Below are positions 1 through 5,335 of a stretch of DNA of 6,300 nt, in pieces. A model generated the notes under the pieces. The model did no database searches, was not told the origin of the DNA, and saw nothing but the letters and a program-made list of their open reading frames with translations. A program made the translations under genes and the position numbers. Source of the stretch: Bacillota bacterium (GTDB lineage Bacteria > Bacillota_E > JAJZYS01 > JAILZS01); assembly GCA_021817625.1 (NCBI GenBank), contig JAKASY010000128.1:1-6300 (forward strand), in the 5' to 3' direction. Each line of letters starts with the position of its first letter. Position 1 is the stretch's first letter.

Positions 1-243
1 GGCGAGGAGCGGCAAGGCAGCCTGCCGGGGGCGGTGAGCATGCCCCTCGACGAGATCGACGCGCGCCATGGGGAGCTCCCTGCGGACGCGGAGATCGTGT
101 GCCTGTGCCCGGACGGGGAGCGGGCCGCTGTGGCGACCGTCATCTTGCGCAGCCTGGGTCACCCGCGCAGCTTTCTCCTGTCGGGCGGGCTCGGGGCGGC
201 GGGCATCGAGACAGACGAGGGAGGGTCGGGGCCGCAGGCGTGA
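1..243 (+). CDS. Rhodanese-like domain protein, C-terminal part (5' end outside the window)
   Basis: The reading frame is open from the first base, so only the last 80 residues are visible. They follow the rhodanese pattern: a segment like G-x-LPGAVSMPLDEI (the family's 'GHIPGAINIPLDEL'), then EIVCLCPDGERAA, where CPDGER forms the active-site loop C-x4-R with the catalytic cysteine at codon 106-108, then LRSLGHP and LLSGGLGAAGIE, matching the end of the domain. Rhodaneses carry a persulfide on this cysteine and move sulfane sulfur between thiol acceptors. Single-domain forms act in the cytoplasm in sulfur trafficking or redox control. Only an internal ATG at 40 is visible, but residues before it already match the domain, so the true start is upstream. 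A short Gly-rich tail after the domain is unremarkable. The acceptor and any fused N-terminal domain are unknown. The family call is fairly safe and catalytic activity is inferred from the intact loop. Confidence 0.72.
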   Translation, partial: GEERQGSLPGAVSMPLDEIDARHGELPADAEIVCLCPDGERAAVATVILRSLGHPRSFLLSGGLGAAGIETDEGGSGPQA

Positions 244-277
244 CCGGGCGGGGCGTGCAGGCGGGCACGCTAGGGCC

Positions 278-284
278 GGAGGTG
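278..284 (+). promoter_or_regulatory. Ribosome binding site GGAGGTG for the small protein
   Basis: GGAGGTG is complementary to the conserved 3' end of 16S rRNA and lies 5 bases before the ATG at 290. It is one of the best Shine-Dalgarno matches in the window and the main reason for placing the start there rather than at 425. Confidence 0.55.
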
Positions 285-289
285 GGAAG

Positions 290-712
290 ATGGACCCAGT
301 GGGACGCGGTCGCGTGCGTGTGCGGCTCGGGGCGCGCGTACGGCCCGCGCGAGACCCTCGACCGTGGCGGCGCGCCCGCGCGCAGACAAACGCGACGGCG
401 GCGACGCGGGCGGACCTGGCCGAGATGCGCATGCCGCACTACGCCGCGAAGGCGCCCGACGACCCGCCAGTGCGCTACAGCTTCCCGGAGGAGTTCCCGG
501 ATGGGCCGTACGGCATGGCTCCCGACGCGCCGCCGGCCGGGCGCGACCTCGGCCTGGGCCAGAGGGCGACCGGGCACGAGGCCGACCAGTTCGCCTTCAC
601 GCCGTACCCGCACGATCGGGACTACGGTCCGATCACCGGCAGCGTCGCCGACGGGCCGCCGTCCGACGCCGCGGACGGCGGGGCCCGTGCCGCGGACGAG
701 CCAAGCGACTAG
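290..712 (+). CDS. Small hypothetical protein with an Arg-rich N-terminus and an acidic Pro/Gly-rich C-terminus
   Basis: This frame encodes 140 residues. The ATG at 290 is preceded by GGAGGTG (278-284) with a 5-base spacer, a near-ideal ribosome binding site, which decides the start. Residues 6-30 contain 11 arginines and look like low-complexity high-GC sequence. From about residue 46 the character changes to MRMPHYAAKAP, then RYSFPEEFPDGPYG, a GLGQR segment, a Tyr/Phe/His-containing stretch (FAFTPYPHDRDYGP) and an acidic Ala/Asp tail. The EEFPDGPYG and GQR pieces remind me of short soluble 'cytosolic proteins' of Bacillus-like bacteria, but that is recall, not a search. There is no signal peptide, membrane segment or Cys/His metal motif. 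If the Arg-rich part is not translated, the protein would start at ATG 425 or 431 (95 or 93 residues), though neither has a clear ribosome binding site. No function can be assigned. Confidence 0.55.
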   Translation: MDPVGRGRVRVRLGARVRPARDPRPWRRARAQTNATAATRADLAEMRMPHYAAKAPDDPPVRYSFPEEFPDGPYGMAPDAPPAGRDLGLGQRATGHEADQFAFTPYPHDRDYGPITGSVADGPPSDAADGGARAADEPSD

Positions 713-807
713 GCCTGCCCGGCGAGGCAGGGACGCCCGGGTGCCGATAGCGAAGGTTATCCCGAGCGGGGGACGGCCCCGCAACCCGGTTGACGGGGGG
801 CGATCCT
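713..807 (+). other. Non-coding leader before the aldolase, with two small GC hairpins
   Basis: The 95 bases between the small protein and the aldolase hold two perfect 6-bp inverted repeats. CCTGCC (714-719) pairs with GGCAGG (726-731) across a 6-base loop just after the stop codon. GCGGGG (766-771) pairs with CCCCGC (777-782) across a 5-base loop, 25 bases before the aldolase ATG. Neither is followed by a T-run, so neither is a typical rho-independent terminator. The slightly A/T-richer stretch GATAGCGAAGGTTATC (745-760) might contain a -10 element, but no matching -35 is evident. CCGGTTGAC at 786-794 recurs in the intergenic region upstream of the SIS gene. Any regulatory role is conjecture. 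Confidence 0.3.
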
Positions 808-2148
808 ATGGCGGTGCGAGCGGCCGACATGCGGACGGCCATCGACGGCGTCGAAGGTCTCGCCTGGGTGGATGGCGCGCTGCGGGTGACCGACGAGCGC
901 GGCCTGTGCGCCCGGGGCGCCGAGGATCTGGTGCGGCGGGTGGTGTTCGGCCAAGACCCCGTGCAGCGCGAGGCCGCGTACCGCGCCCTGCGTGAGGCCG
1001 CGGCCGCCCTCGGCATCTACAGCGCGTCCAACGACGCCCTGTACCGTGCCCGGGCGCGCGGCGAGTGGAGTGGCGCCACGGTTCCAGCCTTCAACCTGCG
1101 CTTTCTCGTGTTCGACAGCGCGCGCAGCGCTTTCCGGGCGGCCCACCGGGCGGAGGTGGGGGCGTTCGTGTTCGAGATCGCGCGCAGCGAGATGGGCTAC
1201 ACCGAGCAGCGGCCCGCGGAATACGGTGCCTGTGTCCTGGGGGCTGCCCTGGCCGAGGGCCATGTGGGACCGGTCTTCCTGCAGGGAGACCACTTCCAGG
1301 TGGCGGCCAGGAAGGACCGGACGTCCGAGGTCGAGGCCCTGCGCAGCCTCATCCAGGAGGCGCTCGAGGCGGGCTTTAGGAACATCGACATCGACGCCTC
1401 GACCATCGTCGACCTGAGCCGGCCGACGGCGGAAGAGGCGCAGGCCGAGAACGCCTCGATCACGGCCACCCTGTGCGCCGAGGTCCGACGCCGGCAGGGT
1501 CAGGGCGCTCCCGTGTCCGTGGGCGGCGAGATCGGCGAGGTGGGGAAGGAGAACTCGACCGAGCGCGACCTCACGGCCTTCATGGACGGCGTTGAGGCGG
1601 CGCTCTCTGAGATGGGCGGGCTCGAGGGGCCGTCCAAGATCTCTGTCCAGACCGGCACCTCGCACGGCGGCGTGCCGCTGCCGGACGGCACGATCGCCCA
1701 GGTTGCGCTCGACTTCGGCGTGCACGAGCGGCTGTCGCGCCTGTGCCGCGAGATGTACGGCATGGGCGGCACGGTGCAGCACGGCGCGTCGACGCTGCCG
1801 GAGGAGATGTTCGACCGCTTCCCGGCGGTGGGGACGGTGGAGATCCACCTCGCCACGGGCTTCCAGAACCTCATCCTGGAGTCGCTCAGGGCGGAGGACC
1901 GGCAGCGCGTGGACGCCTGGGTGCGCGACCACCTCGCGAGCGAGCGCGTGCCTGGCGACACGGAGGAGCAGTTCCTGTACCGTAACCGCAAGCGCGCCGC
2001 CGGTCCTCTCAAGCGGTGGTTCTGGGACCTGGGCGAGAGCGAGCGTGGCCGCCTGGGCGAGATCCTGGAGGAGCGCTTCACGGGGGTGTTCGAGCGCCTG
2101 GGCGTGAACGGCAGCGCAGAACTCGTGGCGAGGCACGTCCGGCCGTAA
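808..2148 (+). CDS. Class II (zinc-dependent) ketose-bisphosphate aldolase family protein
   Basis: A protein of 446 residues. Class II aldolases use zinc to cleave ketose 1,6-bisphosphates (fructose or tagatose) to dihydroxyacetone phosphate and glyceraldehyde 3-phosphate in the cytoplasm. The barrel appears to begin near residue 92 with VPAFNLRF. GDHF supplies the candidate catalytic Asp161 and zinc ligand His162. VGGEIGEVGKE, with Glu241, matches the second family signature. GTSHGG carries His286, and QHGAS carries His325, followed by EEMFDRFPAVGTVEIHLATGFQN, the phosphate-binding strand region. All expected metal ligands are thus present. It is longer than the E. coli enzyme (about 360 residues), with about 90 residues before the barrel and a long helical C-terminus, so it belongs to a larger subgroup whose substrate I cannot name. 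I prefer ATG 808, 7 bases after a GGGGGG run (795-800). TTG 790 would add six residues but lacks a ribosome binding site. It is probably first in an operon with the next two genes. Confidence 0.85.
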   Translation: MAVRAADMRTAIDGVEGLAWVDGALRVTDERGLCARGAEDLVRRVVFGQDPVQREAAYRALREAAAALGIYSASNDALYRARARGEWSGATVPAFNLRFLVFDSARSAFRAAHRAEVGAFVFEIARSEMGYTEQRPAEYGACVLGAALAEGHVGPVFLQGDHFQVAARKDRTSEVEALRSLIQEALEAGFRNIDIDASTIVDLSRPTAEEAQAENASITATLCAEVRRRQGQGAPVSVGGEIGEVGKENSTERDLTAFMDGVEAALSEMGGLEGPSKISVQTGTSHGGVPLPDGTIAQVALDFGVHERLSRLCREMYGMGGTVQHGASTLPEEMFDRFPAVGTVEIHLATGFQNLILESLRAEDRQRVDAWVRDHLASERVPGDTEEQFLYRNRKRAAGPLKRWFWDLGESERGRLGEILEERFTGVFERLGVNGSAELVARHVRP

Positions 2149-2165
2149 GGTGGGGGGCAGGGGCC

Positions 2166-2777
2166 ATGCAGGAGGTGCTGGAGGGGATCTGGCGCTGGCA
2201 GGTGGAGGACGAGGAGGGCGTTTCCATGTCCTCCTATGCCCTCGTCTCGGATGCCGGCACCCTGGTCGTCGACCCGGCCTGGGACGCCCAGGCCGTCGCC
2301 CGCCTGGAACGGCTGCCCGGTCCTGTGCTCATCGTCCTGTCGACGCACAACCACGTGCGCGACGCGCGGCGCGTGCAGGATCGGCTCGCGGCGCCGATCG
2401 CGGCGAGCGAACGCGCCACGCGCGACCTTGAGGGGATCAACCGTGCGCTGCACGCGGACGAGGTCCTGCCGGGCGGCTGGCGCGTGCTCGAGGCGCCAGG
2501 CGTGTACAGTGGCGAGATCGCCCTGTACAACGAGCAGGTGGCTGGCGGCACCCTGTACGTCGGCGACCTGTTCGTGACGCAGGCGGCCGAGGAGACCGGC
2601 CGCGGCGGGCTCGTGGTGGCGCTCCTGCCCGAGCGCCTGCGCAGCGACCCGGTGCGCCTGCAGGCGACGCTTTCGCGCCTCACGGACCTGGCGTTCGAGA
2701 CGGTGCTGACCGGGCACGGGCCGCCCATTCTGGGGGGCGGCAGGCACCGGGTCCGGGCCCTCGCACTGGGGCGCTAG
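2166..2777 (+). CDS. Metallo-beta-lactamase-fold protein with a degenerate metal site
   Basis: A cytoplasmic protein of 203 residues. The N-terminal pattern is that of the MBL fold: EGIWRWQ, a strand SSYALVSDAGTLVVDPAW, then a helix and LIVLSTHNHVRDA. Normal family members have HxHxDH here to bind two metals. This protein has His61-x-His63-x-Arg65-Asp66, so the usual Asp and third His are changed. The next metal His, normally in a 'PGHSPG' segment, is Val113 in APGVYSGEIALY. Asp134 (VGDLF) and His184 (TGHGPPIL) are kept. Family enzymes are hydrolases such as glyoxalase II, lactonases and nucleases. With two of the usual ligands missing, this one may bind a single metal, act differently, or be a non-catalytic binding protein. 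It starts 17 bases after the aldolase stop. GGTGG at 2149-2153 is a rather distant ribosome binding site, so co-translation is plausible. The role next to an aldolase is unknown. Confidence 0.8.
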   Translation: MQEVLEGIWRWQVEDEEGVSMSSYALVSDAGTLVVDPAWDAQAVARLERLPGPVLIVLSTHNHVRDARRVQDRLAAPIAASERATRDLEGINRALHADEVLPGGWRVLEAPGVYSGEIALYNEQVAGGTLYVGDLFVTQAAEETGRGGLVVALLPERLRSDPVRLQATLSRLTDLAFETVLTGHGPPILGGGRHRVRALALGR

Positions 2778-2804
2778 GCGAGCCGGGCGAGGGGCGGCAA
2801 GGAC

Positions 2805-2812
2805 GGGGAGGA
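2805..2812 (+). promoter_or_regulatory. Ribosome binding site GGGGAGGA for malic enzyme (start ambiguous)
   Basis: GGGGAGGA touches the ATG at 2813, which is too close for efficient initiation. Counted to the in-frame GTG at 2819, GGGGAGG has a 7-base spacer, which is ideal. The real start may therefore be GTG 2819, shortening the protein by two residues. The choice has no effect on the domains. Confidence 0.5.
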
Positions 2813-4261
2813 ATGGGCGTGGCGCTTTCGCCCCACAGCGGGCAGAGCTTGGTCTTCCGGCTGGAGCTCGAGCACGAGAGCGGCCTGTTCGCGCGCCTCG
2901 CGGCGGCGGTGGCGGAGGCCGGCGGCGACATCCGCGCCGTCGACCTGATCCAGGTCCAGGCCGGCGTGGTCACGCGAGACGTGACGGTCGACGTCTACGA
3001 GCCGGACGGCGGCGACCGCGTGGTGGCCGCCGTTCGCCGCGTCCCGGGCGTGCGCGTGCGCAATGTCTCCGACCGGGTGTTCCTCGCCCATCTGGGCGGC
3101 AAGATCGAGGTGTCGCCCAAGACCCCGATCAAGAACCGCGAGGATCTGTCGATGGTGTACACGCCGGGCGTCGCGCGCGTCTCCATGGCCATCCACGACG
3201 ACCCGGCCAAGGCCTTCACCCTGACGATCAAGCGCAACACGGTGGCGGTGGTGACCGACGGCACGGCCGTGCTCGGCCTGGGGGATGTCGGCCCCGCCGC
3301 GGCCCTCCCCGTCATGGAGGGCAAGGCCGCTCTCTTCAAGGAGTTTGCCGGCGTCGATGCCTTCCCGATCTGCCTCGACACCAAGGATCCGGATGAGATC
3401 GTGCGCACCGTGGTGGCCATCGCCCCGGCCTTCGGCGGCATCAACCTGGAGGACATCTCATCGCCACGCTGCTTCGCGATCGAGGAGGCGCTGCGCCGGC
3501 GCCTCGACATCCCCGTCCTCCACGATGACCAGCACGGCACAGCCGTGGTCCTCCTGGCCGGCCTGATGAATGCCGTGAAGGTGTGCGGCAAGCGGCTCGA
3601 GGACCTCAAGGTGGTGGTGGTGGGGATCGGCGCCGCGGGCATCGCCTGTACGCGCATCCTCTTGAGCGCGGGCGTGCGCGACATCGTGGGCGTCGACCGG
3701 GCCGGCGCGCTCGTGCCGGGGGAGCACTACGAAAACCCGATGTTCCAGTGGTACGCGGACCACACCAACCCGAGGCGCCGGCGCGGCGGCCTGAGGGACG
3801 TCCTCGTCGGCGCCGACGCGTTCATCGGGGTGAGCGGCCCCGGCGTGCTCCGGCCGGAGGACCTGTCGCTCATGGCGGCCGACCCGATCGTGTTCGCCAT
3901 GGCCAATCCGACGCCCGAGATCGACCCGGAGCAGGCGATGGGCCGCGTGCGGGTGATGGCCACCGGTCGCAGCGACTACCCCAACCAAATCAACAACGTG
4001 CTGGTCTTCCCCGGCATCTTCAAGGGGGCGCTGGCCTGCCGCGCCCGGGAGATCAACGAGGCCATGAAGCTCGCGGCCGCCCGGGCGATCGCCGACGTGG
4101 TGGGCGAGGAGGAGCTGAGCGAGGAGTACATCGTCCCGAGCGTGTTCAACCGGCGCGTGGCGCCGGCGGTGGCGCGCGCGGTCGAGGAGGCCGCCTACGA
4201 GACCGGCGTGGCGCGTCGCGAGCGCCGAGTGGGCCTCGAGGAGGCTGCGGCCGGCGATTAA
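2813..4261 (+). CDS. Malic enzyme, NAD(P)-dependent, with N-terminal ACT domain
   Basis: A 482-residue enzyme that oxidatively decarboxylates malate to pyruvate and CO2, reducing NAD(P), in the cytoplasm. Residues about 12-85 form an ACT domain (LVFRLELEHESGLFARLA to VRVRNVSD), a small-ligand regulatory fold that some bacterial malic enzymes carry. The catalytic part follows: SMVYTPGVA with the proton-donor Tyr116; TDGTAVLGLGDVG; VMEGKAALFK with the candidate general-base Lys171; metal-binding Glu213-Asp214 in INLEDISSP; LHDDQHGTA with a third metal ligand at Asp238 or Asp239; the nucleotide-binding loop GIGAAG (271-276) of the Rossmann fold, ending in VDRAG; then AMANPTPEI and YPNQINNVLVFPGIF, characteristic of the family. 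Everything needed for activity is present. Cofactor preference cannot be read with confidence, and the ACT ligand is unknown. It lies 35 bases after the MBL gene and is probably the last gene of the operon begun by the aldolase. It links carbon catabolism to the malate/pyruvate node. Confidence 0.93.
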   Translation: MGVALSPHSGQSLVFRLELEHESGLFARLAAAVAEAGGDIRAVDLIQVQAGVVTRDVTVDVYEPDGGDRVVAAVRRVPGVRVRNVSDRVFLAHLGGKIEVSPKTPIKNREDLSMVYTPGVARVSMAIHDDPAKAFTLTIKRNTVAVVTDGTAVLGLGDVGPAAALPVMEGKAALFKEFAGVDAFPICLDTKDPDEIVRTVVAIAPAFGGINLEDISSPRCFAIEEALRRRLDIPVLHDDQHGTAVVLLAGLMNAVKVCGKRLEDLKVVVVGIGAAGIACTRILLSAGVRDIVGVDRAGALVPGEHYENPMFQWYADHTNPRRRRGGLRDVLVGADAFIGVSGPGVLRPEDLSLMAADPIVFAMANPTPEIDPEQAMGRVRVMATGRSDYPNQINNVLVFPGIFKGALACRAREINEAMKLAAARAIADVVGEEELSEEYIVPSVFNRRVAPAVARAVEEAAYETGVARRERRVGLEEAAAGD

Positions 4262-4333
4262 GGGTTCTGAGCCCCTCGAGCGCTCTCCGTGTGGGCGCGC
4301 AGGAAGGTTCCCAGGGCAGGGCGAACCGCCCAC

Positions 4334-4368
4334 CCGGTCATCCGGTTGACCGGTTAAGCGCTTGACCG
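4334..4368 (+). promoter_or_regulatory. Palindrome cluster, probable operator with -35-like elements
   Basis: Two inverted repeats overlap here. CCGGTCA (4334-4340) and TGACCGG (4347-4353) are perfect 7-base arms with a 6-base spacer. The 18-base CGGTTAAGCGCTTGACCG (4351-4368) is symmetric in 8 of 9 base pairs and is centred on AAGCGCTT, with the central CG typical of LacI/GalR/CcpA-family operators. TTGACCG occurs twice in direct orientation (4346-4352 and 4362-4368), each resembling a -35 hexamer (TTGACC). A repressor bound here would block a promoter at this site. No convincing -10 lies 16-18 bases downstream of either TTGACC. The regulator is not encoded in the window. What I see is the symmetry; the operator role is inferred. 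Confidence 0.5.
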
Positions 4369-4448
4369 ACATGGAGGGCGGCACGTCATTGGATCTCATC
4401 CGCTCGCTGCGGCGGGGGGCCGCGACCGCTGCGTTCTGCCTTGACGCT

Positions 4449-4470
4449 CCCGGGTGGGCGCCCGCCCGGG
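4449..4470 (+). other. Strong GC hairpin in the SIS gene leader
   Basis: A 22-base near-perfect palindrome (CCCGGG at both ends, GGGCGCCC in the centre) with one T/G pair that can wobble in RNA. It can fold as a 9-bp stem with a GCGC loop. It lies 95 bases before the SIS start codon. No T-run follows, so it is not a classic terminator. It may affect mRNA stability, pausing or attenuation, or simply reflect base composition. Confidence 0.35.
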
Positions 4471-4565
4471 GATGCGTCCTTGCGCGGCCGTCGGCGCGAC
4501 GCCTGCCGCCCAGCACACGCTTGCCGAGTCCCACATCGTGAGTTGCCCGAGAGGATGGATCGTGG

Positions 4566-5312
4566 GTGCAGCTGGAGTATCTGGAGGCCGTCTCGAACAT
4601 CCTGGCCCGGATCGACGCCGAGGAGCGCCCGGCGATCTCCGCCGCCGCGGAGCTTGCCGCCGGCGCGATTCGCGCCCGCCGATGGGTCAACATGTTCGGC
4701 AGCGGCCACAGCGCAATCCCCGCACTGGACGCGTTTCCGCGCTACGGCAGCTATGTCGGGTTCCGGCCGGTCCTGGACCCGCGCCTTCTCTGGCACGTGC
4801 CGTCGGGACCGGGAGGGGCGCCCGAGCTCCTGTGGATCGAGCGTCAACCGGGGTACATCCGCCACTTCCTTGAGGACTACGAGTTCCGCTCGGGCGAGGT
4901 GTTCATCGTGTACTCCCACGGCGGGCTGAACGCCGCGCCCGTGGAGGCCGCCGCCTACGCGCGCGAGCTCGGCCTGCCCGTGGTGGCGGTGACCTCGCGC
5001 CAGAACTACGAGACGCGCACGGCCCAGCACCCGTCCGGGAAGAAGCTCGCGGACCTCGCGGACGTGGTGATCGACACCCATGTGCCGCCGGAGGACGCCC
5101 TGGTCCACCTTCAGAGCACGCCAACGCCGGTCGCCGCCGGCTCGACCGTCGCGGTGGTCGCGGTCACCATGACCCTGCTGGCCGAGACCGCGAAGCTCCT
5201 CGACCTCACGGGGGAGGTGCCGCTGACCTTCGTGTCGCCCAACGTGACGGGCGTTGGGCCCGACCACACCGCGCGCGTGTACGCGCAGTACCGGGAGTGG
5301 CGGCGCCGCTAG
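4566..5312 (+). CDS. SIS-domain phosphosugar-binding protein, UPF0309-type
   Basis: A 248-residue cytoplasmic protein. SIS domains bind phosphosugars and occur in isomerases, amino-sugar deaminases and etherases, and in regulators. The visible order matches the UPF0309 group: an N-terminal helix (QLEYLEAVSNILARI), strand and loop MFGSGHS (Phe44-Ser49), PVLDPRLLWH, a second sugar-phosphate loop YSHGGLNAAPVE (residues 116-127, where most relatives have SNSG-x-N), VVAVTS, the characteristic HPSGKKL (His155-Lys160), ADVVID, the glycine/serine-containing AGSTVA helix, and FVSPNVTG near the end. Length is normal for the group. The start is GTG 4566, the first usable codon after an in-frame TGA at 4539, with AGAGGA (4550-4555) 10 bases upstream. 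It appears to be co-transcribed with the ROK gene that follows, suggesting both handle the same sugar. No reaction is established for the group as far as I can recall, so isomerase activity is inference. Confidence 0.85.
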   Translation: MQLEYLEAVSNILARIDAEERPAISAAAELAAGAIRARRWVNMFGSGHSAIPALDAFPRYGSYVGFRPVLDPRLLWHVPSGPGGAPELLWIERQPGYIRHFLEDYEFRSGEVFIVYSHGGLNAAPVEAAAYARELGLPVVAVTSRQNYETRTAQHPSGKKLADLADVVIDTHVPPEDALVHLQSTPTPVAAGSTVAVVAVTMTLLAETAKLLDLTGEVPLTFVSPNVTGVGPDHTARVYAQYREWRRR

Positions 5313-5335
5313 GCCCCGTGCGCGGGGCGCGGTCC

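Larger units (their letters stand above)
4262..4565 (+). other. Non-coding region between malic enzyme and SIS gene
   Basis: About 300 bases without a convincing gene. After the malic enzyme stop there are two short GC hairpins: 4262-4274 (GGGTT/AGCCC with one wobble pair) and 4319-4331 (GGGCG/CGCCC, 3-base loop). Neither has a T-run, so termination, if any, is weak or Rho-dependent. Positions 4334-4368 hold overlapping palindromes (see the operator entry), and 4449-4470 a long GC hairpin. A short open frame, ATG 4371 to TGA 4539-4541 (56 codons), has no ribosome binding site and no recognisable product. The region probably contains the promoter and 5' leader of the SIS-ROK unit. I could not find a good -10 box. 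Confidence 0.5.

Noticed and set aside
99..995. Plus-strand open frame of 298 codons overlapping the rhodanese, small protein and aldolase start
   Set aside because: It overlaps three better-supported frames and its translation is dominated by Arg, Gly and Pro repeats.
757..2136. Long open frame on the minus strand (459 codons) opposite the aldolase
   Set aside because: It is exactly antisense to a gene with clear class II aldolase motifs, its translation is rich in Arg/His/Leu/Ala with no recognisable domain, and such frames are expected at this GC content.
1500..2747. Long minus-strand open frame spanning the end of the aldolase and the MBL gene
   Set aside because: It crosses two well-supported genes and the translation is low-complexity Arg/Pro/Ser sequence without family motifs.
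2786..2802. 17-base near repeat (16 of 17) of the first 17 bases of the window
   Set aside because: One copy is coding sequence of the rhodanese and the other a purine-rich pre-start region; purine-rich high-GC sequence makes this likely by chance.
4262..4331. Possible rho-independent terminator after malic enzyme
   Set aside because: The stems are only 5 bp and no T-run follows, so I list them only as weak hairpins in the intergenic entry.
4371..4541. 56-codon open frame starting at ATG 4371 before the SIS gene
   Set aside because: No ribosome binding site, no recognisable product, and it runs through the GC hairpin. It might be a leader peptide but I cannot support it as a gene.
3458..4693. 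Minus-strand open frame across malic enzyme and the intergenic region
   Set aside because: His/Arg/Ala-rich shadow of the malic enzyme; no motif and no ribosome binding site.
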